Source: Brevibacillus_D fluminis_A
Lineage (GTDB): Bacteria; Bacillota; Bacilli; Brevibacillales; Brevibacillaceae
Reading direction: 5' to 3'
DNA: 64,000 nt
NCBI RefSeq assembly: GCF_052072235.1
Contig: NZ_CM125436.1
Coordinates: forward strand, 3,404,001-3,468,000
The notes under the pieces were generated by a model that made no database searches, was not told the DNA's origin, and saw only the letters and a list, made by a program, of their open reading frames with translations. Below, piece by piece: positions 44,447 through 54,858 of the stretch (positions are counted from its first letter, which is position 1; each line of letters starts with the position of its first letter). A program made the translations under genes and the position numbers.

Positions 44447-46033
44447 CTAATCTTCAGCTAACCAGGTACGGAGCAAGACGACAAACTCGTCCGGCCTACT
44501 ACGCGCCAGTTTTTCGAGTTGTTTTCGCACAACAACCTCATCGCTATTTTCATCATATTGCAAATCAGGAACCTCGAAAATTTGAGGTTCTGGAATGTCT
44601 GTCAACTCTTCTTGCATCTGTTGCGCTTGCTTGCGGCGGCGGAATACCATATAGCCCACAGCGCCAAGTGCCAGAAGTGCCAATACACCTGCACCGATCA
44701 GCAAGGAAGGACTTAAGCCCGTCTGCTGCTCGACCACAACTTTCCCCGAGAATGTTCGAGGGAAGATGGAAATGCGTTGATCGAGCTCGGCTGGAGTTAA
44801 CGTTACCCCTTTTTCGCTCAAGGATACTTGGACCACATTTCGCAACACTTGACGGATGCTATCCATCGTTTGCTGGTCAAGCTGACCGCCCGTTGGAGGT
44901 TCAACCCCGACGTTGATCGACAGGTCTACCAGTTTGTACGGGCTTTCCACGATATTGCGTGTAATCCGGTTTACTTCACGGTTTACAATATCATCCGTTT
45001 TTTCATAATTGCTGTTTGAGCCATTTTGACTTGTTCCCGGGAAGCTTGGCACATCGTTTTGTCCGGTTCCGGAAGTACCGCCCGGCGGTGTCCCTTGTCC
45101 GGAGAACGTTTCGGACAGTTTTTTCGCGCTGATGACCAATCCCTCGTTATTGGTTGTATCCGGCGCTGTCACCAGTTTTTCTTCGCGCTTCTCAGTGGCA
45201 AAGTCCATTTTCACGGCTGTCTGCACAATGACTTTATCTCGCCCCATAATGACGCCGAGGAAATTGTAAATATCTTTTTGAATATTGGCTTGAACTTCCG
45301 CTTTGATTTTCTCCTGCTGCTGATAAGCAGTCATCGAGTTGGTCGAATCATCTGTGTCAGGCAATTTCAGCAAATTCGAGTATTGGTCGGTAATCGTAAT
45401 TTTATCGGTTGGCAAGTTCGGTACACTTCGAGAAACAATAAAATATAAGGCCCTCGTCTGTTCGGGTGTTAACTGTTTGCCTGGTTCGATCTGCACAATC
45501 ACCGATGCCGATGCCTGTTCTTTCGTCTCGGTCACCCACACGTCATCATTCGGTAGCGTGAGCATCACTTGCGCGGTCTGTACCCCATCTACCCGCTCCA
45601 GCATTTTTTTCAATTCGGCCTGCAGCGCGTCTTTTTTCAGCACATCGAATTGACGATCCGTGATCCCGAAAGAGCTTGTCCCGGTGAAAATTTGCGTGCT
45701 GATTCCCGCTGTGCTCGGAATCCCTTTTGCTGCCAAATCCACGATGACATCCTGCGCGTTCACTTGCGGCACTTCAATTCCTGTACCGTTGTTGATGATA
45801 TGGTAATCGACTTTGCTGGAATCCAGTTCTTGCTTGATCGTTCCGATCTCTTGCTCACTCAGTGGTTGCTTGAACAACGGAACATAAACCGGTCTCGACG
45901 CAATGTATATGTATAGGCCGAGTGAAACGAGCAAAAAAATGACGATCGAGGAAAAAATCAATTTTTGCTTTCTCGTTAAACTATTCCATTTTTCTACAAT
46001 CTGATTTTTATATTGGAGAAGACGTTCGTTCAT
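44447..46033 (-). CDS. fliF: Flagellar MS-ring protein FliF
   Basis: FliF forms the MS ring and, at its C-terminus, binds FliG. The 528-residue product has transmembrane helices near residues 25-46 and 440-462, the YscJ-like ring domain (GTIKQELDSSKVDYHIINNG ... VDGVQTAQVMLTLP) and a Gly/Ser-rich extended loop near 300-335. The ATG at 46033 follows GAGGTGAAA. Confidence 0.97.
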   Translation of the reverse strand: MNERLLQYKNQIVEKWNSLTRKQKLIFSSIVIFLLVSLGLYIYIASRPVYVPLFKQPLSEQEIGTIKQELDSSKVDYHIINNGTGIEVPQVNAQDVIVDLAAKGIPSTAGISTQIFTGTSSFGITDRQFDVLKKDALQAELKKMLERVDGVQTAQVMLTLPNDDVWVTETKEQASASVIVQIEPGKQLTPEQTRALYFIVSRSVPNLPTDKITITDQYSNLLKLPDTDDSTNSMTAYQQQEKIKAEVQANIQKDIYNFLGVIMGRDKVIVQTAVKMDFATEKREEKLVTAPDTTNNEGLVISAKKLSETFSGQGTPPGGTSGTGQNDVPSFPGTSQNGSNSNYEKTDDIVNREVNRITRNIVESPYKLVDLSINVGVEPPTGGQLDQQTMDSIRQVLRNVVQVSLSEKGVTLTPAELDQRISIFPRTFSGKVVVEQQTGLSPSLLIGAGVLALLALGAVGYMVFRRRKQAQQMQEELTDIPEPQIFEVPDLQYDENSDEVVVRKQLEKLARSRPDEFVVLLRTWLAED

Positions 46034-46066
46034 GTTTCACCTCGCCAGAGAAATAACAACGATTCG

Positions 46067-46363
46067 TTACAACGGCATGCGCATAATTTCTTGATACGAT
46101 TCAATCACTTTATTGCGCACTTGCGTCGTAAGCTGCAAAAGAATCGTTGCTTTCTGACCGGCAATTGTTACCTGGTGCACATCCTGGACTTGACCAGCAG
46201 CAAATTGTTGCGTAAGTTTGTCAGAAGTAACTTGTGCTTCATTTACGGTATCGAGTGCATTCGACAAATAGTCACCGAACGATTTTGTTGTTTCAGCAAC
46301 CGTTGGTGTTTTTGGTGTCGTCAGTTGCATCATGCTGATATTAGATAAGCCGTTAATCTCCAT
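46067..46363 (-). CDS. fliE: Flagellar hook-basal body protein FliE
   Basis: FliE joins the MS ring to the rod. The 98-residue product has the family C-terminus QKATILLQLTTQVRNKVIES followed by YQEIMRMPL. The ATG at 46363 follows AGGAGAAAG. The order flgB-flgC-fliE-fliF is standard. Confidence 0.96.
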   Translation of the reverse strand: MEINGLSNISMMQLTTPKTPTVAETTKSFGDYLSNALDTVNEAQVTSDKLTQQFAAGQVQDVHQVTIAGQKATILLQLTTQVRNKVIESYQEIMRMPL

Positions 46364-46377
46364 TTTTTTACTTTCTC

Positions 46378-46839
46378 CTATCTCCCATTAATGTCCAGCG
46401 CCTTCAGCATCATGCTCTTAGCCGCGTTCAACGCAGTCACGTTCGCTTCATAAGCGCGCGATGCAGAAATCATGTCAACCATTTCCTTCATGGTATCCAC
46501 GTTAGGAAGAAAGACATAGCCATCTTTATCAGCATCCGGGTGCTCAGGATTATACACGCGGCGAAATGGTGTGCTGTCTTCCCGAATGGCAGTCACGCGC
46601 ACGCCTTGTTCGACTTGGGGCGAAACGGAGCCCATTGCCATTTGCAAAAAGTTATCGAACGACTCGTTCGTTTTCGGTGCAAGATCCACCATTTTCCGAC
46701 GATAAGGTTGCCACACGCCGTTTACCATTTGCGCTCTCGTCGACTCTGCATTTGCCAGGTTGGCCGCAATCACATCCAGGCGCAAACGGTTTGCGGTTAG
46801 GGCAGAAGCACTTGAATCAATCCCTTGAAACATTCCCAC
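46378..46839 (-). CDS. flgC: Flagellar rod protein FlgC
   Basis: FlgC is a proximal rod subunit. The 153-residue product starts GMFQGIDSSASALTANRLRL, followed by DVIAANLANAESTR, and ends ANVTALNAAKSMMLKALDIN, all diagnostic. GTG at 46839 is 9 nt after GGAGG; the ATG at 46833 is less well spaced. It begins 6 nt after flgB. Confidence 0.96.
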   Translation of the reverse strand: MGMFQGIDSSASALTANRLRLDVIAANLANAESTRAQMVNGVWQPYRRKMVDLAPKTNESFDNFLQMAMGSVSPQVEQGVRVTAIREDSTPFRRVYNPEHPDADKDGYVFLPNVDTMKEMVDMISASRAYEANVTALNAAKSMMLKALDINGR

Positions 46840-46845
46840 TACTTT

Positions 46846-47250
46846 CTACCTCCCGCCATCGATAACACTCTTCATTTTGACAAAATAGCTGTTGGTCATA
46901 TCCGCCAAACCTCGATAGTAAAGCTGTGTTTTTGCTAGCTGTGCTTCTTCATATTCGATATCGACGTTATTCCCGTTATTTTGCATGATCAAACCCGAAT
47001 TTGATGTAATCGTCGGCAGCGGAATTGAGCCAGTGTCAGAAAACGGTATGTGCCGGGCATCGGTTCGGTAGGCTTGCAAATTTTCGCTATCGCCGTTCAG
47101 CTCCGCCTGCAACATGCTTTCAAAATTTACCTGTTTGCTTTTGTACTGCGGCGTATCCACATTGGCGATATTGTTTTGAATCGTGCGTAGTCTGAGGGAG
47201 GAAGCATCCAGCGATCTCTCCATAATCCCCAAAGTCTGATTAAATAACAC
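46846..47250 (-). CDS. flgB: Flagellar rod protein FlgB
   Basis: FlgB is a proximal rod subunit and the first gene of the fla/che operon. The 134-residue product has RLRTIQNNIANVDTPQYKSK near residue 20. A frame beginning at ATG 47265 reads through its own GGAGG site. The GTG at 47250 is 8 nt after that site and gives the usual N-terminus (LFNQTLGIMERSLDA), so it was chosen. Confidence 0.95.
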   Translation of the reverse strand: MLFNQTLGIMERSLDASSLRLRTIQNNIANVDTPQYKSKQVNFESMLQAELNGDSENLQAYRTDARHIPFSDTGSIPLPTITSNSGLIMQNNGNNVDIEYEEAQLAKTQLYYRGLADMTNSYFVKMKSVIDGGR

Positions 47251-47490
47251 TCGCAATCCCTCCATTACATAACTACCAGTTCAACAATTGACCCCATAAT
47301 TCCTGCTGATTCGACAACTCAACACGAATAATCATATCAAAATCATATTTTGTAAAAAAGCCCTATCTTATGGAAGCTCCTAATTTGATTCATAAGCACT
47401 ATTTCACGATTTTCCTATTTTCAACCTACAAATAGTTCCAAATGTAAGGAAATATCATCCAACGAGGAGCTTTTTGAATATGTCTCAAAC
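47251..47490. promoter_or_regulatory. Non-coding region upstream of flgB (probable fla/che operon promoter region)
   Basis: This AT-rich stretch holds no convincing gene. A minus-strand TATGAT (47336-47331) could be a -10 element, with only a poor -35 about 17 nt upstream (TTTTTT), so the promoter assignment is tentative. No sigma-D-type TAAA/GCCGATAT pair was seen. The region separates the codY terminator from flgB and must contain the operon promoter unless transcription reads through from codY. Confidence 0.4.
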
Positions 47491-47524
47491 AAAAAAACAG
47501 CTTACAGTCGTAAGCTGTTTTTTT
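47491..47524. terminator. Strong bidirectional intrinsic terminator after codY
   Basis: Two perfect 15-base arms (AAAAAAACAGCTTAC and its complement) enclose a 4-nt loop, with an A-run on one side and a T-run on the other. On the minus strand it ends the trmFO-xerC-hslVU-codY unit 41 nt after the codY stop. Confidence 0.92.
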
Positions 47525-47564
47525 CGTAGGCTCGCAGCAGTAGTTACCTATGCCTACCTACCTT

Positions 47565-48344
47565 TTAGGAAGTTTTCAGCTTCTCCAGCTCAGGGAGCAG
47601 CTTTTCGTTCAAAATTTTGATGAATGTTCCTTTCATCCCCAGCGAGCGGGATTCGATTACGCCTGCGCTTTCCAGCTTGCGCAGCGCGTTTACGATCACA
47701 GAGCGGGTAATACCGACACGGTCCGCAATTTTAGAAGCAACGAGCAAGCCTTCTTTTCCTTCCAGCTCGTCGAAAATGTGTTCAACTGCTTCCAGTTCGC
47801 TGTAAGACAAAGAACCGATCGCCATTTGTACAACCGCTTTGCTGCGCGCTTCTTCCTCAATCGCTTCCGCGCGTTCACGCAAAATTTCCATCCCGACAAC
47901 CGTTGCCCCTACTTCAGCCAGGATCAAATCATCCTCAACGAAGCTTTTGTTCAGACGAGCCAAAATCAGCGTACCCAAACGGTCACCGCCGCCGATAACA
48001 GGAACGATCGTCGTCAATCCGGAGCGGAACACATCTTTCATTTCCACAGGGAATGCTGTATAGGGGCTGTCGATATCCAGGTTTGCTGACGTTTCTTCCA
48101 CTTTCAGCAGGTTGTTGTTATAGGCTTCCGGGAAGCGGCGCTCTTCGACCATTTTGCGAATGCGGTCGTTGTCCACTTCTTGTGCAACTTCATAGCCTAA
48201 CAGTTTCCCTTTGCGGGACAACACATAAATATTTGCATCGATGACATCGCTCAAGACTTGCGCCATCTCGTTGAAATTGACCGCATGTCCTGCAGATTTT
48301 TGCAACATCCGATTGATTCTTCTTGTCTTAGAAAGCAAATCCAT
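47565..48344 (-). CDS. codY: GTP- and branched-chain amino acid-sensing repressor CodY
   Basis: CodY represses stationary-phase and nutrient genes when GTP and branched-chain amino acids are abundant. The 259-residue product is the exact usual length, with the GAF-type sensor (MDLLSKTRRINRMLQKSAGH) and the winged helix motif IADRVGITRSVIVNALRKLE near the C-terminus. The ATG at 48344 follows AGGAGG. It follows hslU as in B. subtilis. Confidence 0.98.
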   Translation of the reverse strand: MDLLSKTRRINRMLQKSAGHAVNFNEMAQVLSDVIDANIYVLSRKGKLLGYEVAQEVDNDRIRKMVEERRFPEAYNNNLLKVEETSANLDIDSPYTAFPVEMKDVFRSGLTTIVPVIGGGDRLGTLILARLNKSFVEDDLILAEVGATVVGMEILRERAEAIEEEARSKAVVQMAIGSLSYSELEAVEHIFDELEGKEGLLVASKIADRVGITRSVIVNALRKLESAGVIESRSLGMKGTFIKILNEKLLPELEKLKTS

Positions 48345-48384
48345 TTTAAAGTCCTCCTGATATTCACTTTTCGCAGTGGTAGTT

Positions 48385-49782
<1,398 letters not shown>

Positions 49783-49801
49783 TTGACATCCTCCCTTTCG
49801 C

Positions 49802-50347
49802 TTAGCTCTTTATCTCTTCTACCACTAGATTGGAATTCGTAAACACGCAAATTTCCGCCGCTGTCAGCAAGGAAGCTTCTGCTATTTCTCGCGCCGTAAG
49901 ATGTGGAGCATATTTTTTCAAGGCGCGGCCTGCTGACAGGGCAAAACTGCCACCTGAGCCGATTGCCAAGATTCCGTCATCCGGTTCGATGATTTCGCCG
50001 TTTCCCGAAATGAGCAACAGATGGGAAGCATTCATGACGATCATCATCGCTTCCAACTTGTGCAGAATCTTATCGCCCCGCCATTCCTTGGCGAGTTCCA
50101 CCGCTGCGCGCTGCAGGTTGCCATGATACTCCTCGAGCTTCCCTTCAAACTTTTCAAAAAGCGTGATGGCATCGGCCACAGAGCCCGCAAATCCGGCTAC
50201 AACTTCACCGCGATAGAGCCTGCGCACTTTTTTTGCCCCATGCTTCATAACCATGCTGTTCGCGAACGTAACTTGACCGTCTCCCGCCATCGCCGCAGCA
50301 CCTTGATGATGAATTGCAAAAATTGTTGTCGCATGAAATTGTTCCAT
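49802..50347 (-). CDS. hslV: HslV (ClpQ/CodW) protease subunit
   Basis: HslV is the proteasome-like peptidase of the HslUV complex. The 181-residue product starts MEQFHATTIFAIHHQGAAAM and continues AGDGQVTFANSMVMKHGAKK. B. subtilis CodW starts MSSFHATT and uses an N-terminal Ser, whereas here residue 2 is Glu. Thr7 aligns with the catalytic Thr1 of the E. coli type (TTI), so removal of MEQFHA or use of Thr7 must be considered. The ATG at 50347 follows GGAGGTGA. Confidence 0.97.
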   Translation of the reverse strand: MEQFHATTIFAIHHQGAAAMAGDGQVTFANSMVMKHGAKKVRRLYRGEVVAGFAGSVADAITLFEKFEGKLEEYHGNLQRAAVELAKEWRGDKILHKLEAMMIVMNASHLLLISGNGEIIEPDDGILAIGSGGSFALSAGRALKKYAPHLTAREIAEASLLTAAEICVFTNSNLVVEEIKS

Positions 50348-50353
50348 CGTCCT

Positions 50354-51274
50354 TCACCTCCCGTGTTTCTCTGCCCGTGGATGTGCAGAATCGTACACTT
50401 CACGAAGCCGTTCTTTGGTCACATGTGTATAAATTTGCGTGGTAGAGATGTTCACGTGTCCAAGCAATTCCTGAACCGTCCGCAAATCCGCCCCTGCATT
50501 CAACATATGGGTAGCAAAGGTATGCCGAAACGTGTGCGGTGAGATGCTCAAATGTAAAGCCGTTTCCTCTACGTATTTATCGACGATGCGGCGCACGCTG
50601 CGATCTGTGAGCGGTTCCCCGCGATAGTTGAGCAGCAGCCTGCCCGAGTCGGCTTTTCCCGCCAGCAATTGCGGTCGGCCGGATGCGAGGTAATCGCGGA
50701 TCACGGAAATGGCATAGCTGCCAATCGGCACATACCGCTCCTTCGCGCCTTTTCCGAACACAAGCGCAACGCCCATCGAAAGATTAATCGCCTTTACTTC
50801 TAGTGTTACCAGTTCTGACACACGAATTCCACTTGCATACAACAGCTCAAAGATCAACCGGTCCCGCTGCCCGAGCGGTGTCGTGGCATCGGGTGCAGTC
50901 AGCAATCGTTCGATCTCTTGCGGATAGAGAAAGGAAGGCAGCTTCTTTTCTACTTTCGGTGTAGATACAGCTTGAAACGGATTTTGCGTCACAACCCCTT
51001 CGCGCATCAGAAAGCGATAAAAGCTCCGCAAACTAGACAATTTCCGGGCGATGCTCCGGCGCTTCAACCCTTGACCTGCCAAGCGGGCCAAAAAAGAGCG
51101 CCCGTGCAAAGAAGAAACAGCAGCCAATGAGTTGATTTGGTGCTGTTTCATAAATGCAACAAATTCATGTATATCTGCAACGTAGTTGTTGATGGTGTGA
51201 AGCGAGGCGTTTTTTTCCACCTTCAAGTAGTCCGTGTAAGCATCGACTTCCCGTGAAAATTGAGCAGAGTTCAT
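50354..51274 (-). CDS. xerC: Tyrosine recombinase XerC (CodV)
   Basis: XerC resolves chromosome dimers with XerD. The 306-residue product has the SAM-like N-terminal domain and the catalytic residues in GIRVSELVTL (Arg), HTFRHTFATHML (His-x2-Arg), LLGHVNISTT (His) and the nucleophile Tyr in TQIYTHV. The ATG at 51274 follows GGGGGGAG; an extension to 51316 was rejected. It lies in the conserved topA-trmFO-xerC-hslV order, not on a mobile element. Confidence 0.96.
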   Translation of the reverse strand: MNSAQFSREVDAYTDYLKVEKNASLHTINNYVADIHEFVAFMKQHQINSLAAVSSLHGRSFLARLAGQGLKRRSIARKLSSLRSFYRFLMREGVVTQNPFQAVSTPKVEKKLPSFLYPQEIERLLTAPDATTPLGQRDRLIFELLYASGIRVSELVTLEVKAINLSMGVALVFGKGAKERYVPIGSYAISVIRDYLASGRPQLLAGKADSGRLLLNYRGEPLTDRSVRRIVDKYVEETALHLSISPHTFRHTFATHMLNAGADLRTVQELLGHVNISTTQIYTHVTKERLREVYDSAHPRAEKHGR

Positions 51275-51330
51275 TTCTGAAGCACTCCCCCCAAAAGCAC
51301 CTTTATAGTACCACAAGCAAATTTAGATAT

Positions 51331-52650
51331 TCAACCAATTGTGTGTCGTTTTTGTGTAAAATTCTGAATTGTATTCAACGCCCGTTCTGCGATCCGCTCG
51401 TTTTTTTCTTTTTTGTTGCGGATTCGCTCAGGCAAATCAGGTAACAGCCCAAAATTCGCGTTCATCGGTTGAAAATGCTTGGCTGCCGTCGTTGTGATGT
51501 AATGAGCCATGCTGCCCATCACCGTTTCTTGCGGTAGTACCAAAAGCTCTTCCCCCTTCACCAGCCGCGCAGCATTCATCCCTGCCAAAAGTCCGGAAGC
51601 GGCTGATTCCACATACCCTTCCACGCCTGTCATTTGCCCTGCGAAAAACAGGTCGTCGCGCTCGCGGTATTGATAGGTGGGACGCAAAAGCTTCGGCGAG
51701 TTGATGAACGTATTGCGATGCATGACACCGTAGCGGATAATCTCGCAATTTTCCAGCCCAGGAATCATCGAAAATACCCGTTTTTGATCCGGCCACTTCA
51801 GATGCGTCTGGAAGCCTACCATATTATAAAGCGTTGCAGCGCTGTTGTCCTGTCTCAGCTGGATGACGGCATACGGCTGTTTCCCTGTATTCGGATCGAT
51901 GAGTCCTACCGGCTTCAGCGGTCCGAACAGCATGGTCTGACGGCCTCTGTTTGCCATCACTTCAATCGGCATGCAGCCTTCAAAGAAAATTTCTTTCTCA
52001 AACTCTTTCAGCGGTACCGTCTCCGCCGTAATCAATGCCTCATAGAATCGATTGAACTCTTCCTCTGACATTGGGCAATTGAGATATGCTGCCTCACCTT
52101 TATCGTAACGGGAAGCTACGAAGACTTTGTTCATGTCGATCGAATCTTTTTCAATGATCGGTGCCGCCGCATCGTAGAAATACAGATACTCTTCACCGGT
52201 CAGTTCTTTTAACGTAGAAGACAGTGCCGGAGAAGTGAGCGGGCCGCTTGCAATCACGGTCGGCCCTTCCGGCAGCTCGGTGATTTCATCGGTAATGACC
52301 TCGATGAGCGGATGGTTGCGCACCGCTTCCGTGACGTAATCGGCAAATTCATGCCGGTCGACGGCAAGTGCGCCGCCCGCCGGAACGGCGCAGCGATCCG
52401 CTGCTTCGATAATGACGGACCCGAGCCTTCTCATTTCTTCCTTTAATACGCCGACCGCATTGGTTAGCGAATTGGCGCGAAGGGAATTGCTGCAGACCAA
52501 TTCTGCGAATTTTTCCGTATGGTGCGCAGGTGTCTGCACTTTCGGACGCATTTCGTACAGCTTGACAGGAACGCCAGCCTGGGCAATCTGCCAGGCTGCC
52601 TCACTTCCCGCCAATCCAGCGCCAACTACGGTTACATAAGATTTTGTCAT
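51331..52650 (-). CDS. trmFO: Methylenetetrahydrofolate-tRNA-(uracil-5-)-methyltransferase TrmFO
   Basis: TrmFO makes the m5U54 modification of tRNA with methylene-THF and FAD. The 439-residue product has an N-terminal FAD loop (VTVVGAGLAGSEAAWQIA), EMRPKVQTPAHHTEKFAELV and CSNSLRANSLTNAVG, and GQMTGVEGYVESAASGLLAG near the C-terminus. The ATG at 52650 follows GGAGGAAG; the extension to 52716 overlaps topA and was rejected. Confidence 0.97.
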   Translation of the reverse strand: MTKSYVTVVGAGLAGSEAAWQIAQAGVPVKLYEMRPKVQTPAHHTEKFAELVCSNSLRANSLTNAVGVLKEEMRRLGSVIIEAADRCAVPAGGALAVDRHEFADYVTEAVRNHPLIEVITDEITELPEGPTVIASGPLTSPALSSTLKELTGEEYLYFYDAAAPIIEKDSIDMNKVFVASRYDKGEAAYLNCPMSEEEFNRFYEALITAETVPLKEFEKEIFFEGCMPIEVMANRGRQTMLFGPLKPVGLIDPNTGKQPYAVIQLRQDNSAATLYNMVGFQTHLKWPDQKRVFSMIPGLENCEIIRYGVMHRNTFINSPKLLRPTYQYRERDDLFFAGQMTGVEGYVESAASGLLAGMNAARLVKGEELLVLPQETVMGSMAHYITTTAAKHFQPMNANFGLLPDLPERIRNKKEKNERIAERALNTIQNFTQKRHTIG

Positions 52651-52687
52651 GCTGACTTCCTCCACTGCTTTAGAATCTTGGTCCCAA

Positions 52688-54766
52688 TCAGGTGTCTGCT
52701 TCCTCCATGTAGTCACAGCTCGTGCACACGACGCTGACCCCTTGTTTTTTCCGTTTTTTCTCGACCATCAAGCTGTTGCATTTTGGACATGGCCGTGAAA
52801 TCGGTTTGTCCCATGACACGTATTCACATTCCGGATAGCGGTTGCAGCCATAAAACACCCGGCTCTTTTTGCTTTTCCGTTCGATGATGGAGCCTTCGTG
52901 ACAAGAAGGGCAGGTCACGCCAATTTCCTTGACGATCGGTTTCGTATTGCGGCAATCCGGGAAGCCGGAGCAAGCGAGGAACTTGCCAAAGCGGCCCAGT
53001 TTATAAACCATGACGCTGCCGCACAGCTCACAAACCTCGTCCGACTCCTCGTCTTTCAGCTCGACTTCCTTCATTTCTTCCTCTGCCACCGCGACGCGTT
53101 TGGCAAAGTCACCATAAAATTCATCGAGCACTTTGATCCAATTGGTTACCCCATCCTCAATATGGTCAAGCTCCGACTCCATTTGGGAGGTAAATTCTAC
53201 ATCGAGGATTTCAGGAAAAAACTCCTCCACCAAGGATATGACGATTTCCCCCAGTTCAGTTGGCACAAACCGTTTCTCATCAAGCGCCACATAGCCACGC
53301 TTCTGGATTGTCTCAAGCGTGGGAGAATAGGTGGATGGACGTCCGATTCCGTTTTCCTCCAGCGTTTTGACAAGCCGTGCCTCTGTATAACGTGGTGGCG
53401 GCTGGGTGAAATGCTGGTTCGGCTCGATGTTTTCCTCCTGTACCTCGCGTCCTTCTTCAATCGGCGGCAGAAATTTTTCATCCTCGTTGCCGCCGTCGTC
53501 GCTGCCTTCCACATAGACTTTCATGAAACCAGGGAATTTAATCTTTGAACCGCTCGCACGGAAGATCACCTGGTTCACCTCGATGTCCACGCTCATCGTA
53601 TCGAGAACGGCAGAAGACATTTGACTGGCAACAAAGCGTTCCCAGATCAATCGGTATAGACGCAGCTGGTCCCTACCCAAAAAGGCTTTCATCTCTTCAG
53701 GCGTTCTCAATACCGAAGTAGGCCGAATCGCTTCATGCGCATCCTGCGCCCCTTCGCTTTTGCCGTGAACTCGCGCTTCTTCCGGGGAATAGGTCGGTCC
53801 ATACGTGGAGAGGATAAATTCTTTCGCCTCATTTTGCGCAGTCTGGGAGATGCGGGTTGAGTCAGTACGCATGTATGTAATCAAACCGACTGTGCCTTCT
53901 TTCCCCAAGTCGATCCCTTCATACAATTGCTGTGCCAACATCATGGTTTTTGCTGTACGGAAATTGAGCTTTCGGGCCGCTTCCTGCTGAAGCGAGCTGG
54001 TGGTGAATGGCGGTGCAGGATTCCGTTTGCGTTCTTTCTTGGTCACCTTTTTCACGATGTACGTTTGGTCTTTGATCCGCGCGAGCACTTCCTGTACTTC
54101 CTGTTCGGAATGCAGCTCCACTTTTTCACCATCGTAGCCGTAAAAGCGCGCCTCAAACGACTTTCCTTCATACAGCATCGTATTCGTGATCGTCCAATAC
54201 TCTTCAGGGATAAATGCATTGATTTCTTTTTCCCTGTCGATGATCATTTTGACCGTTACCGATTGAACGCGACCGGCACTGAGACCTTTGCGAACTTTTT
54301 TCCACAGAATCGGGCTGATATTATAACCCACCAGCCGGTCGAGAATACGCCGTGCCTGTTGGGCATTCACCAGGTCCATATTGATATGGCGCGGATGTTT
54401 GAATGCTTCCTTAATCGCATCTTTGGTAATTTCATTGAACACCACGCGAAGCGGCTGGCTTGTATCCAATCCCAGATATTGCGCCAGATGCCACGCGATC
54501 GCTTCTCCTTCGCGATCCGGGTCGGCTGCGAGATATATTTTCTTCACTTTTTTCGCAGCATCCTTTAAAACCTTCAGCACATCTCCCTTGCCGCGAATCG
54601 TGATGTATTTCGGTTCAAACCCCTTCTCCACATCTACACCCATCTGACTTTTAGGGAGATCTCTAACATGGCCCATCGAAGCTTTTACAATATATTTTCC
54701 ACCGAGGTATTTTCCAATTGTTTTTGCCTTCGCCGGGGACTCGACGATCACTAGCGTATCTGCCAA
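52688..54766 (-). CDS. topA: DNA topoisomerase I
   Basis: TopA relaxes negative supercoils. The 692-residue product has the TOPRIM domain (ADTLVIVESPAKAKTIGKYL; ADPDREGEAIAWHLA), the active-site Tyr in LITYMRTDSTRISQ, and three C-terminal C4 zinc modules (CELC...CRN, CPSC...C, CPKC...C). The TTG start at 54766 follows GGGGGAGGA. It has its own promoter (see 54802-54831). Confidence 0.98.
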   Translation of the reverse strand: MADTLVIVESPAKAKTIGKYLGGKYIVKASMGHVRDLPKSQMGVDVEKGFEPKYITIRGKGDVLKVLKDAAKKVKKIYLAADPDREGEAIAWHLAQYLGLDTSQPLRVVFNEITKDAIKEAFKHPRHINMDLVNAQQARRILDRLVGYNISPILWKKVRKGLSAGRVQSVTVKMIIDREKEINAFIPEEYWTITNTMLYEGKSFEARFYGYDGEKVELHSEQEVQEVLARIKDQTYIVKKVTKKERKRNPAPPFTTSSLQQEAARKLNFRTAKTMMLAQQLYEGIDLGKEGTVGLITYMRTDSTRISQTAQNEAKEFILSTYGPTYSPEEARVHGKSEGAQDAHEAIRPTSVLRTPEEMKAFLGRDQLRLYRLIWERFVASQMSSAVLDTMSVDIEVNQVIFRASGSKIKFPGFMKVYVEGSDDGGNEDEKFLPPIEEGREVQEENIEPNQHFTQPPPRYTEARLVKTLEENGIGRPSTYSPTLETIQKRGYVALDEKRFVPTELGEIVISLVEEFFPEILDVEFTSQMESELDHIEDGVTNWIKVLDEFYGDFAKRVAVAEEEMKEVELKDEESDEVCELCGSVMVYKLGRFGKFLACSGFPDCRNTKPIVKEIGVTCPSCHEGSIIERKSKKSRVFYGCNRYPECEYVSWDKPISRPCPKCNSLMVEKKRKKQGVSVVCTSCDYMEEADT

Positions 54767-54801
54767 TTCCTTCCTCCCCCTTCAGGTATAGAATCTCCCC
54801 T

Positions 54802-54831
54802 ATTATTCAATAAGCAAGTTGCATTTGTCAA
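54802..54831 (-). promoter_or_regulatory. Candidate sigma-A promoter for topA
   Basis: TTGACA (54831-54826) and AATAAT (54807-54802) are spaced 18 nt on the minus strand, about 35 nt before the topA start. Confidence 0.6.
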
Positions 54832-54858
54832 ACATTTGGCAGGATAAGCTCTTGATTT

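Noticed and set aside
50354..51274. Tyrosine recombinase as a sign of a mobile element
   Set aside because: It is housekeeping XerC in its conserved chromosomal position, with no att sites or phage genes around it.
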